This document shows positions 11,291-24,900 of a DNA stretch of 64,000 nt, in pieces. The DNA is from Paragordius varius (Eukaryota > Nematomorpha). Position 1 is the first letter of the stretch. The number at the start of each line of letters is the position of its first letter. The notes under the pieces were generated by a model. That model searched no databases and was not told the DNA's origin. It was given only the letters and a program-made list of their open reading frames with translations. Both the position numbers and the translations under genes were made by a program. The stretch lies in the NCBI GenBank assembly GCA_964247055.1, contig OZ176053.1, positions 9,796,001-9,860,000 on the forward strand, given 5' to 3'.

Positions 11291-14200
11291 TAGATTACCA
11301 TAAATAATGTTTTAATATCCATATATCTTTTAACATGCTATACATATGATAGATACTCCTTACTCAGCAGCTATCATCAAAGAAACGCTTGACTAAAATT
11401 TTTGCCTTTTAACAGGCAATACGAAAAATCTTTCTCGAATTTTTACAGTCTCATACCTAGGGCGAAAAATCGATTTAGAAAATTATTTTTGTGGACTTTG
11501 TTTTTTGAAAAAAATGGCATTTTACGGGGGTAGCGGGTAAAAAGAGGGCCTAAATCAAAAAAGTGACTCGACTATGTTCAGCGCGATCAAAAATAAGTAA
11601 ACAAAATTCATATTTGAAATTGAATGGTCCAACACGTTCTCCAAAAAATTGACTTAACCCAATTTTCACACGGGGTGGGCCCGAACTGGGGACCTAATTC
11701 CAAAAAAGGGCGAAGCTATTGTCGGGGCATTTATTAATGATTATATTTTTTTGATATTTGGATTTGATTGGGTCTACCGGTTTTCCTGTACCAGATCACA
11801 AAGCCAGCATTTTCCATTTTTATAAATATATAGATGAGGATAAATAATGTATTAATATCCATATATCTTTTAACATGCTATGCATATGATAGATACTCCT
11901 TACTCAGCATCTATCATCAAAGAAACGCTTGACTAAAATTTTTGCCTTTTAACAGGCAATACGAAAAATCTTTCTCGAATTTTTACAGTCTCATACCTAG
12001 GGCGAAAAATCGATTTAAAAAATTATTTTTGTGGACTTTGTTTTTTGAAAAAGGTGGCATTTTACGGGGGGAGCGGGTAAAAAGAGGGCCTAAATCAAAA
12101 AAGTGGCTCGGCTATGTTCGGCGCAATCGAAAATAAGTAAACAAAAATCATATTTGAAATTGAATGGTCCAACACGTTCTCCGGAAAATTGTCTCAAAAA
12201 CACGATTTTGTGGACTTCTGTTTTTAAAAAAAACCCGTTTTTCATACGGGGTGGGCCCGAACTGGGGGCCTAATTCCAAAAAAGGGCGAAGCTATTGTCG
12301 GGGCATTCATTAATGATTATATTTTTTCGATATTTGGATTTGATTGGGTCTACCGGTTTTCCTGTACCAGATCACAAAGCCAGCATTTTCCATTTTTATA
12401 AATATATAGATGAGGATAAATAATGTATTAATATCCATATATCTTTTAACATGCTATACACATGATAGATACTCCTTACTCAGCAGTTATCATCAAAGAA
12501 ACGCTTGACTAAAATTTTTTTCTTTTAACAGGCAATACGAAAAAACCTTCTCGAATTTTTAGAGTCTCATACCGTGGACAAAAAAATACAATCAAAAAAA
12601 TATTTTTGTGGACTTTGTTTTTTTTGAAAAAAAATGGCATTTTACGGGGGTAGCGGGTAAAAAGAGGGCCTAAATCAAAAAAGTGACTCGACCATGTTCA
12701 GCGCGATCAAAAATAAGTAAACAAAAATCATATTTGAAATTGAATGGTCCAACACGTTCTCCAAAAAATTGACTTAACCCATTTTTCACACGGGGTGGGC
12801 CCAAACTGGGGACCTAATTCCAAAAAAGGGCGAAGCTATTGTCGGGGCATTCATTAATGATTAAATTTTTTCGATGTTTGGATTTGAATGGGTTCACCGG
12901 TTTTCCGGAAACAGATCACAAAGTTATATGAAAAATCAGTTTTTAGCGGGTAGCTCCTTACCCAGCAGCTATCATCAAATAAACGGTAGACTAAAATTTT
13001 TGCCTTTTAACAGGGAATACGTGGAATCCATATAGAATTTTTACGGTCTCATACCTAGGGCGAAAAATCGATTTAAAAAATTATTTTTGTGGACTTTGTT
13101 TTTTGAAAAAGGTGGCATTTTACGGGGGGAGCGGGTAAAAAGAGGGCCTAAATCAAAAAAGTGGCTCGGCTATGTTCGGCGCAATCGAAAATAAGTAAAC
13201 AAAAATCATATTTGAAATTGAATGGTCCAACACGTTCTCCGGAAAATTGTCTCAAAAACACGATTTTGTGGACTTCTGTTTTTAAAAAAAACCCGTTTTT
13301 CATACGGGGTGGGCCCGAACTGGGGGCCTAATTCCAAAAAAGGGCGAAGCTATTGTCGGGGCATTCATTAATGATTATATTTTTTCGATATTTGGATTTG
13401 ATTGGGTCTACCGGTTTTCCTGTACCAGATCACAAAGCCAGCATTTTCCATTTTTATAAATATATAGATGAGGATAAATAATGTATTAATATCCATATAT
13501 CTTTTAACATGCTATACACATGATAGATACTCCTTACTCAGCAGTTATCATCAAAGAAACGCTTGACTAAAATTTTTTTCTTTTAACAGGCAATACGAAA
13601 AAACCTTCTCGAATTTTTAGAGTCTCATACCGTGGACAAAAAAATACAATCAAAAAAATATTTTTGTGGACTTTGTTTTTTTTGAAAAAAAATGGCATTT
13701 TACGGGGGTAGCGGGTAAAAAGAGGGCCTAAATCAAAAAAGTGACTCGACCATGTTCAGCGCGATCAAAAATAAGTAAACAAAAATCATATTTGAAATTG
13801 AATGGTCCAACACGTTCTCCAAAAAATTGACTTAACCCATTTTTCACACGGGGTGGGCCCAAACTGGGGACCTAATTCCAAAAAAGGGCGAAGCTATTGT
13901 CGGGGCATTCATTAATGATTAAATTTTTTCGATGTTTGGATTTGAATGGGTTCACCGGTTTTCCGGAAACAGATCACAAAGTTATATGAAAAATCAGTTT
14001 TTAGCGGGTAGCTCCTTACCCAGCAGCTATCATCAAATAAACGGTAGACTAAAATTTTTGCCTTTTAACAGGGAATACGTGGAATCCATATAGAATTTTT
14101 ACGGTCTCATACCTAGGGCGAAAAATCGATTTAAAAAATTATTTTTGTGGACTTTGTTTTTTGAAAAAGGTGGCATTTTACGGGGGGAGCGGGTAAAAAG

Positions 14201-14525
14201 AGGGCCTAAATCAAAAAAGTGACTCGACCATGTTCGGCGCAATCGAAAATAAGTAAACAAAAATCATATTTGAAATTGAATGGTCCAACACGTTCTCCGG
14301 AAAATTGTCTCAAAAACACGATTTTGTGGACTTCTGTTTTTAAAAAAAACCCGTTTTTCATACGGGGTGGGCCCGAACTGGGGGCCTAATTCCAAAAAAG
14401 GGCGAAGCTATTGTCGGGGCATTCATTAATGATTATATTTTTTCGATATTTGGATTTGATTGGGTCTACCGGTTTTCCTGTACCAGATCACAAAGCCAGC
14501 ATTTTCCATTTTTATAAATATATAG
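11291..14525. repeat. Satellite array inside copy B
   Basis: Unit boundaries can be followed by the block TATATAGATGAGGATAAATAATG at 11833, 12409 and 13467 (a variant near 11291). Spacings are about 542, 576, 1,058 and 1,058 bp to the element end. The 1,058-bp unit is a dimer of two related monomers, distinguished by GGGTCTACCGGTTTTCC versus GGGTTCACCGGTTTTCC junctions. Confidence 0.85.
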
Positions 14526-14526
14526 A

Positions 14527-14806
14527 TGTCTAACTTTGATTTTGATATACATATTATTGTATTTTTTTCGATCAAAGGAATAGTAAAGTATTGTTACGCA
14601 TGACTAATCAAAAAAGATAATTTAATTTAAGAAGTAATTTTATAAATAACAATGTATCTATGTTTTTTTGACTATAATCTAATCTTATTTGTCCATATAT
14701 ATGATTATATTTATAATTTTTGCGATGGGTATCTACCACATATTTATTTAAAACACAATGTTTGAGTTGCTTTAAATCAATAACATATATCTATAATATT
14801 ATTATA
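14527..14806. other. Unique spacer between two Helitron copies
   Basis: A 280-bp AT-rich sequence with no repeat units and no coding potential. It shows that copies B and C are separate insertions rather than one array. Confidence 0.7.
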
Positions 14807-14876
14807 CTAGCGTGAATCTCGTGCTGCTACGCAGCCCGAGGAAGTCCTTCGGACTTCTGGGGGGGGGGGGGGGGTT
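14807..14876 (-). other. Helitron 3' terminus with hairpins (copy C)
   Basis: Same terminal block as in copy B: CTAGCGTGAATC, a GCTGC/GCAGC stem inside CTCG/CGAG, the GAAGTCC/GGACTTC hairpin, and 16 G's. Confidence 0.75.
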
Positions 14877-15912
14877 CGAAGTTTGGATTTGAATGAAAAT
14901 CAGTTTTTAGCGGGTAGCTCCTTACTCAGCATCTATCATCAAAGAAACGCTTGACTAAAATTTTTGCCTTTTAACAGGCAATACGAAAAATCTTTCTCGA
15001 ATTTTTACAGTCTCATACCGTGGACAAAAAAATACAATCAAAAAAATATTTTTGTGGACTTTGTTTTTTTTTGAAAAAAATGGCATTTTACGGGGGTAGC
15101 GGGTAAAAAGAGGGCCTAAATCAAAAAAGTGACTCGACTATGTTCAGCGCGATCAAAAATAAGTAAACAAAATTCATATTTGAAATTGAATGGTCCAACA
15201 CGTTCTCCAAAAAATTGACTTAACCCATTTTCCACACGGGGTGGGCCCGAACTGGGGACCTAATTCCAAAAAAGGGCGAAGCTATTGTCGGGGCATTCAT
15301 TAATGATTATATTTTTTCGATATTTGGATTTGATTGGGATCACCGGTTTTCCGGAAACAGTTCACAAAGTTATATGAAAAATCAGTTTTTAGCGGGTAGC
15401 TCCTTACCCAGCAGCTATCATCAAAAAAACGGTGGACTAAAATTTTTGCCTTTTAACAGGGAATACGTGGAATCTTTATTGAATTTTTACGGTCTCATAC
15501 CTAGGGCGAAAAATCGATTTAGAAAATTATTTTTGTGGACTTTGTTTTTTGAAAAAAATGGCATTTTACGGGGGGAGCGGGTAAAAAGAGGGCCTAAATC
15601 AAAAAAGTGGCTCGACTATGTTCGGCGCAATCGAAAATAAGTAGACAAAAATTATATTTGAAATTGAATGGTCCAACACGTTCTCCGGAAAATTGTCTCA
15701 AAAACACGATTTCGTGGACTTCTGTTTTCAAAAAAAACCCGTTTTTCATACGGGGTGGGCCCGAACTGGGGGCCTATTTCAAAAAAAGGGCGAAGCTATT
15801 GTCGGGACATTTATTAATGATTATATTTTTTCGATATTTGGATTTGATTGGGTCTACCGGTTTTCCCTTACCAGATCACAAAGCCAGCATTTTCCATTTT
15901 TATAAATATATA

Positions 15913-18900
15913 GATGAGGATAAATAATGTATTAATATCCATATATCTTTTAACATGCTATGCATATGATAGATACTCCTTACTCAGCATCTATCATCAA
16001 AGAAACGCTTGACTAAAATTTTTGCCTTTTAACAGGCAATACGAAAAATCTTTCTCGAATTTTTACAGTCTCATACCGTGGACAAAAAAATACAATCAAA
16101 AAAATATTTTTGTGGACTTTGTTTTTTTTTGAAAAAAATGGCATTTTACGGGGGTAGCGGGTAAAAAGAGGGCCTAAATCAAAAAAGTGACTCGACTATG
16201 TTCAGCGCGATCGAAAATAAGTAAACAAAATTCATATTTGAAATTGAATGGTCCAACACGTTCTCCGGAAAATTGTCTCAAAAACACGATTTCGTGGACT
16301 TCTGTTTTCAAAAAAAACCCGTTTTTCATACGGGGTGGGCCCGAACTGGGGGCCTATTTCAAAAAAAGGGCGAAGCTATTGTCGGGACATTTATTAATGA
16401 TTATATTTTTTCGATATTTGGATTTGATTGGGTCTACCGGTTTTCCCTTACCAGATCACAAAGCCAGCATTTTCCATTTTTATAAATATATAGATGAGGA
16501 TAAATAATGTATTAATATCCATATATCTTTTAACATGCTATGCATATGATAGATACTCCTTACTCAGCATCTATCATCAAAGAAACGCTTGACTAAAATT
16601 TTTGCCTTTTAACAGGCAATACGAAAAATCTTTCTCGAATTTTTACAGTCTCATACCGTGGACAAAAAAATACAATCAAAAAAATATTTTTGTGGACTTT
16701 GTTTTTTTTTGAAAAAAATGGCATTTTACGGGGGTAGCGGGTAAAAAGAGGGCCTAAATCAAAAAAGTGACTCGACTATGTTCAGCGCGATCAAAAATAA
16801 GTAAACAAAATTCATATTTGAAATTGAATGGTCCAACACGTTCTCCAAAAAATTGACTTAACCCATTTTTCACACGGGGTGGGCCCGAACTGGGGACCTA
16901 ATTCCAAAAAAGGGCGAAGCTATTGTCGGGGCATTCATTAATGATTATATTTTTTTGATATTTGGATTTGATTGGGATCACCGGTTTTCCGGAAACAGTT
17001 CACAAAGTTATATGAAAAATCAGTTTTTAGCGGGTAGCTCCTTACCCAGCAGCTATCATCAAAAAAACGGTGGACTAAAATTTTTGCCTTTTAACAGGGA
17101 ATACGTGGAATCTTTATTGAATTTTTACGGTCTCATACCTAGGGCGAAAAATCGATTTAGAAAATTATTTTTGTGGACTTTGTTTTTTGAAAAAAATGGC
17201 ATTTTACGGGGGGAGCGGGTAAAAAGAGGGCCTAAATCAAAAAAGTGGCTCGACTATGTTCGGCGCAATCGAAAATAAGTAGACAAAAATTATATTTGAA
17301 ATTGAATGGTCCAACACGTTCTCCGGAAAATTGTCTCAAAAACACGATTTCGTGGACTTCTGTTTTCAAAAAAAACCCGTTTTTCATACGGGGTGGGCCC
17401 GAACTGGGGGCCTATTTCAAAAAAAGGGCGAAGCTATTGTCGGGACATTTATTAATGATTATATTTTTTCGATATTTGGATTTGATTGGGTCTACCGGTT
17501 TTCCCTTACCAGATCACAAAGCCAGCATTTTCCATTTTTATAAATATATAGATGAGGATAAATAATGTATTAATATCCATATATCTTTTAACATGCTATG
17601 CATATGATAGATACTCCTTACTCAGCATCTATCATCAAAGAAACGCTTGACTAAAATTTTTGCCTTTTAACAGGCAATACGAAAAATCTTTCTCGAATTT
17701 TTACAGTCTCATACCGTGGACAAAAAAATACAATCAAAAAAATATTTTTGTGGACTTTGTTTTTTTTTGAAAAAAATGGCATTTTACGGGGGTAGCGGGT
17801 AAAAAGAGGGCCTAAATCAAAAAAGTGACTCGACTATGTTCAGCGCGATCAAAAATAAGTAAACAAAATTCATATTTGAAATTGAATGGTCCAACACGTT
17901 CTCCAAAAAATTGACTTAACCCATTTTTCACACGGGGTGGGCCCGAACTGGGGACCTAATTCCAAAAAAGGGCGAAGCTATTGTCGGGGCATTCATTAAT
18001 GATTATATTTTTTTGATATTTGGATTTGATTGGGATCACCGGTTTTCCGGAAACAGTTCACAAAGTTATATGAAAAATCAGTTTTTAGCGGGTAGCTCCT
18101 TACCCAGCAGCTATCATCAAAAAAACGGTGGACTAAAATTTTTGCCTTTTAACAGGGAATACGTGGAATCTTTATTGAATTTTTACGGTCTCATACCTAG
18201 GGCGAAAAATCGATTTAGAAAATTATTTTTGTGGACTTTGTTTTTTGAAAAAAATGGCATTTTACGGGGGGAGCGGGTAAAAAGAGGGCCTAAATCAAAA
18301 AAGTGGCTCGACTATGTTCGGCGCAATCGAAAATAAGTAGACAAAAATTATATTTGAAATTGAATGGTCCAACACGTTCTCCGGAAAATTGTCTCAAAAA
18401 CACGATTTCGTGGACTTCTGTTTTCAAAAAAAACCCGTTTTTCATACGGGGTGGGCCCGAACTGGGGGCCTATTTCAAAAAAAGGGCGAAGCTATTGTCG
18501 GGACATTTATTAATGATTATATTTTTTCGATATTTGGATTTGATTGGGTCTACCGGTTTTCCCTTACCAGATCACAAAGCCAGCATTTTCCATTTTTATA
18601 AATATATAGATGAGGATAAATAATGTATTAATATCCATATATCTTTTAACATGCTATGCATATGATAGATACTCCTTACTCAGCATCTATCATCAAAGAA
18701 ACGCTTGACTAAAATTTTTGCCTTTTAACAGGCAATACGAAAAATCTTTCTCGAATTTTTACAGTCTCATACCGTGGACAAAAAAATACAATCAAAAAAA
18801 TATTTTTGTGGACTTTGTTTTTTTTTGAAAAAAATGGCATTTTACGGGGGTAGCGGGTAAAAAGAGGGCCTAAATCAAAAAAGTGACTCGACTATGTTCA

Positions 18901-21900
18901 GCGCGATCAAAAATAAGTAAACAAAATTCATATTTGAAATTGAATGGTCCAACACGTTCTCCAAAAAATTGACTTAACCCATTTTTCACACGGGGTGGGC
19001 CCGAACTGGGGACCTAATTCCAAAAAAGGGCGAAGCTATTGTCGGGGCATTCATTAATGATTATATTTTTTTGATATTTGGATTTGATTGGGATCACCGG
19101 TTTTCCGGAAACAGTTCACAAAGTTATATGAAAAATCAGTTTTTAGCGGGTAGCTCCTTACCCAGCAGCTATCATCAAAAAAACGGTGGACTAAAATTTT
19201 TGCCTTTTAACAGGGAATACGTGGAATCTTTATTGAATTTTTACGGTCTCATACCTAGGGCGAAAAATCGATTTAGAAAATTATTTTTGTGGACTTTGTT
19301 TTTTGAAAAAAATGGCATTTTACGGGGGGAGCGGGTAAAAAGAGGGCCTAAATCAAAAAAGTGGCTCGACTATGTTCGGCGCAATCGAAAATAAGTAGAC
19401 AAAAATTATATTTGAAATTGAATGGTCCAACACGTTCTCCGGAAAATTGTCTCAAAAACACGATTTCGTGGACTTCTGTTTTCAAAAAAAACCCGTTTTT
19501 CATACGGGGTGGGCCCGAACTGGGGGCCTATTTCAAAAAAAGGGCGAAGCTATTGTCGGGACATTTATTAATGATTATATTTTTTCGATATTTGGATTTG
19601 ATTGGGTCTACCGGTTTTCCCTTACCAGATCACAAAGCCAGCATTTTCCATTTTTATAAATATATAGATGAGGATAAATAATGTATTAATATCCATATAT
19701 CTTTTAACATGCTATGCATATGATAGATACTCCTTACTCAGCATCTATCATCAAAGAAACGCTTGACTAAAATTTTTGCCTTTTAACAGGCAATACGAAA
19801 AATCTTTCTCGAATTTTTACAGTCTCATACCGTGGACAAAAAAATACAATCAAAAAAATATTTTTGTGGACTTTGTTTTTTTTTGAAAAAAATGGCATTT
19901 TACGGGGGTAGCGGGTAAAAAGAGGGCCTAAATCAAAAAAGTGACTCGACTATGTTCAGCGCGATCAAAAATAAGTAAACAAAATTCATATTTGAAATTG
20001 AATGGTCCAACACGTTCTCCAAAAAATTGACTTAACCCATTTTTCACACGGGGTGGGCCCGAACTGGGGACCTAATTCCAAAAAAGGGCGAAGCTATTGT
20101 CGGGGCATTCATTAATGATTATATTTTTTTGATATTTGGATTTGATTGGGATCACCGGTTTTCCGGAAACAGTTCACAAAGTTATATGAAAAATCAGTTT
20201 TTAGCGGGTAGCTCCTTACCCAGCAGCTATCATCAAAAAAACGGTGGACTAAAATTTTTGCCTTTTAACAGGGAATACGTGGAATCTTTATTGAATTTTT
20301 ACGGTCTCATACCTAGGGCGAAAAATCGATTTAGAAAATTATTTTTGTGGACTTTGTTTTTTGAAAAAAATGGCATTTTACGGGGGGAGCGGGTAAAAAG
20401 AGGGCCTAAATCAAAAAAGTGGCTCGACTATGTTCGGCGCAATCGAAAATAAGTAGACAAAAATTATATTTGAAATTGAATGGTCCAACACGTTCTCCGG
20501 AAAATTGTCTCAAAAACACGATTTCGTGGACTTCTGTTTTCAAAAAAAACCCGTTTTTCATACGGGGTGGGCCCGAACTGGGGGCCTATTTCAAAAAAAG
20601 GGCGAAGCTATTGTCGGGACATTTATTAATGATTATATTTTTTCGATATTTGGATTTGATTGGGTCTACCGGTTTTCCCTTACCAGATCACAAAGCCAGC
20701 ATTTTCCATTTTTATAAATATATAGATGAGGATAAATAATGTATTAATATCCATATATCTTTTAACATGCTATGCATATGATAGATACTCCTTACTCAGC
20801 ATCTATCATCAAAGAAACGCTTGACTAAAATTTTTGCCTTTTAACAGGCAATACGAAAAATCTTTCTCGAATTTTTACAGTCTCATACCGTGGACAAAAA
20901 AATACAATCAAAAAAATATTTTTGTGGACTTTGTTTTTTTTTGAAAAAAATGGCATTTTACGGGGGTAGCGGGTAAAAAGAGGGCCTAAATCAAAAAAGT
21001 GACTCGACTATGTTCAGCGCGATCAAAAATAAGTAAACAAAATTCATATTTGAAATTGAATGGTCCAACACGTTCTCCAAAAAATTGACTTAACCCATTT
21101 TTCACACGGGGTGGGCCCGAACTGGGGACCTAATTCCAAAAAAGGGCGAAGCTATTGTCGGGGCATTCATTAATGATTATATTTTTTTGATATTTGGATT
21201 TGATTGGGATCACCGGTTTTCCGGAAACAGTTCACAAAGTTATATGAAAAATCAGTTTTTAGCGGGTAGCTCCTTACCCAGCAGCTATCATCAAAAAAAC
21301 GGTGGACTAAAATTTTTGCCTTTTAACAGGGAATACGTGGAATCTTTATTGAATTTTTACGGTCTCATACCTAGGGCGAAAAATCGATTTAGAAAATTAT
21401 TTTTGTGGACTTTGTTTTTTGAAAAAAATGGCATTTTACGGGGGGAGCGGGTAAAAAGAGGGCCTAAATCAAAAAAGTGGCTCGACTATGTTCGGCGCAA
21501 TCGAAAATAAGTAGACAAAAATTATATTTGAAATTGAATGGTCCAACACGTTCTCCGGAAAATTGTCTCAAAAACACGATTTCGTGGACTTCTGTTTTCA
21601 AAAAAAACCCGTTTTTCATACGGGGTGGGCCCGAACTGGGGGCCTATTTCAAAAAAAGGGCGAAGCTATTGTCGGGACATTTATTAATGATTATATTTTT
21701 TCGATATTTGGATTTGATTGGGTCTACCGGTTTTCCCTTACCAGATCACAAAGCCAGCATTTTCCATTTTTATAAATATATAGATGAGGATAAATAATGT
21801 ATTAATATCCATATATCTTTTAACATGCTATGCATATGATAGATACTCCTTACTCAGCATCTATCATCAAAGAAACGCTTGACTAAAATTTTTGCCTTTT

Positions 21901-24900
21901 AACAGGCAATACGAAAAATCTTTCTCGAATTTTTACAGTCTCATACCGTGGACAAAAAAATACAATCAAAAAAATATTTTTGTGGACTTTGTTTTTTTTT
22001 GAAAAAAATGGCATTTTACGGGGGTAGCGGGTAAAAAGAGGGCCTAAATCAAAAAAGTGACTCGACTATGTTCAGCGCGATCAAAAATAAGTAAACAAAA
22101 TTCATATTTGAAATTGAATGGTCCAACACGTTCTCCAAAAAATTGACTTAACCCATTTTTCACACGGGGTGGGCCCGAACTGGGGACCTAATTCCAAAAA
22201 AGGGCGAAGCTATTGTCGGGGCATTCATTAATGATTATATTTTTTTGATATTTGGATTTGATTGGGATCACCGGTTTTCCGGAAACAGTTCACAAAGTTA
22301 TATGAAAAATCAGTTTTTAGCGGGTAGCTCCTTACCCAGCAGCTATCATCAAAAAAACGGTGGACTAAAATTTTTGCCTTTTAACAGGGAATACGTGGAA
22401 TCTTTATTGAATTTTTACGGTCTCATACCTAGGGCGAAAAATCGATTTAGAAAATTATTTTTGTGGACTTTGTTTTTTGAAAAAAATGGCATTTTACGGG
22501 GGGAGCGGGTAAAAAGAGGGCCTAAATCAAAAAAGTGGCTCGACTATGTTCGGCGCAATCGAAAATAAGTAGACAAAAATTATATTTGAAATTGAATGGT
22601 CCAACACGTTCTCCGGAAAATTGTCTCAAAAACACGATTTCGTGGACTTCTGTTTTCAAAAAAAACCCGTTTTTCATACGGGGTGGGCCCGAACTGGGGG
22701 CCTATTTCAAAAAAAGGGCGAAGCTATTGTCGGGACATTTATTAATGATTATATTTTTTCGATATTTGGATTTGATTGGGTCTACCGGTTTTCCCTTACC
22801 AGATCACAAAGCCAGCATTTTCCATTTTTATAAATATATAGATGAGGATAAATAATGTATTAATATCCATATATCTTTTAACATGCTATGCATATGATAG
22901 ATACTCCTTACTCAGCATCTATCATCAAAGAAACGCTTGACTAAAATTTTTGCCTTTTAACAGGCAATACGAAAAATCTTTCTCGAATTTTTACAGTCTC
23001 ATACCGTGGACAAAAAAATACAATCAAAAAAATATTTTTGTGGACTTTGTTTTTTTTTGAAAAAAATGGCATTTTACGGGGGTAGCGGGTAAAAAGAGGG
23101 CCTAAATCAAAAAAGTGACTCGACTATGTTCAGCGCGATCAAAAATAAGTAAACAAAATTCATATTTGAAATTGAATGGTCCAACACGTTCTCCAAAAAA
23201 TTGACTTAACCCATTTTTCACACGGGGTGGGCCCGAACTGGGGACCTAATTCCAAAAAAGGGCGAAGCTATTGTCGGGGCATTCATTAATGATTATATTT
23301 TTTTGATATTTGGATTTGATTGGGATCACCGGTTTTCCGGAAACAGTTCACAAAGTTATATGAAAAATCAGTTTTTAGCGGGTAGCTCCTTACCCAGCAG
23401 CTATCATCAAAAAAACGGTGGACTAAAATTTTTGCCTTTTAACAGGGAATACGTGGAATCTTTATTGAATTTTTACGGTCTCATACCTAGGGCGAAAAAT
23501 CGATTTAGAAAATTATTTTTGTGGACTTTGTTTTTTGAAAAAAATGGCATTTTACGGGGGGAGCGGGTAAAAAGAGGGCCTAAATCAAAAAAGTGGCTCG
23601 ACTATGTTCGGCGCAATCGAAAATAAGTAGACAAAAATTATATTTGAAATTGAATGGTCCAACACGTTCTCCGGAAAATTGTCTCAAAAACACGATTTCG
23701 TGGACTTCTGTTTTCAAAAAAAACCCGTTTTTCATACGGGGTGGGCCCGAACTGGGGGCCTATTTCAAAAAAAGGGCGAAGCTATTGTCGGGACATTTAT
23801 TAATGATTATATTTTTTCGATATTTGGATTTGATTGGGTCTACCGGTTTTCCCTTACCAGATCACAAAGCCAGCATTTTCCATTTTTATAAATATATAGA
23901 TGAGGATAAATAATGTATTAATATCCATATATCTTTTAACATGCTATGCATATGATAGATACTCCTTACTCAGCATCTATCATCAAAGAAACGCTTGACT
24001 AAAATTTTTGCCTTTTAACAGGCAATACGAAAAATCTTTCTCGAATTTTTACAGTCTCATACCGTGGACAAAAAAATACAATCAAAAAAATATTTTTGTG
24101 GACTTTGTTTTTTTTTGAAAAAAATGGCATTTTACGGGGGTAGCGGGTAAAAAGAGGGCCTAAATCAAAAAAGTGACTCGACTATGTTCAGCGCGATCAA
24201 AAATAAGTAAACAAAATTCATATTTGAAATTGAATGGTCCAACACGTTCTCCAAAAAATTGACTTAACCCATTTTTCACACGGGGTGGGCCCGAACTGGG
24301 GACCTAATTCCAAAAAAGGGCGAAGCTATTGTCGGGGCATTCATTAATGATTATATTTTTTTGATATTTGGATTTGATTGGGATCACCGGTTTTCCGGAA
24401 ACAGTTCACAAAGTTATATGAAAAATCAGTTTTTAGCGGGTAGCTCCTTACCCAGCAGCTATCATCAAAAAAACGGTGGACTAAAATTTTTGCCTTTTAA
24501 CAGGGAATACGTGGAATCTTTATTGAATTTTTACGGTCTCATACCTAGGGCGAAAAATCGATTTAGAAAATTATTTTTGTGGACTTTGTTTTTTGAAAAA
24601 AATGGCATTTTACGGGGGGAGCGGGTAAAAAGAGGGCCTAAATCAAAAAAGTGGCTCGACTATGTTCGGCGCAATCGAAAATAAGTAGACAAAAATTATA
24701 TTTGAAATTGAATGGTCCAACACGTTCTCCGGAAAATTGTCTCAAAAACACGATTTCGTGGACTTCTGTTTTCAAAAAAAACCCGTTTTTCATACGGGGT
24801 GGGCCCGAACTGGGGGCCTATTTCAAAAAAAGGGCGAAGCTATTGTCGGGACATTTATTAATGATTATATTTTTTCGATATTTGGATTTGATTGGGTCTA

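Larger units (their letters stand above)
11154..14526 (-). mobile_element. Helitron-like non-autonomous element, copy B (3.4 kb)
   Basis: On the element's own (minus) strand it starts TCTATATATTTATAAAAA at 14526 and ends in a hairpin followed by ATTCACGCTAG at 11154. The flanks are A before TC and T after CTAG, the A|T target typical of Helitrons, with no target duplication. Next to the 3' end are two hairpins (11-base spacing from the nearer hairpin to the end) and a 15-base G/C run. The interior is satellite repeat only: one partial unit, a 576-bp unit, and two 1,058-bp units starting at 12409 and 13467. There is no Rep/helicase gene, so it depends on proteins supplied elsewhere. Confidence 0.8.
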
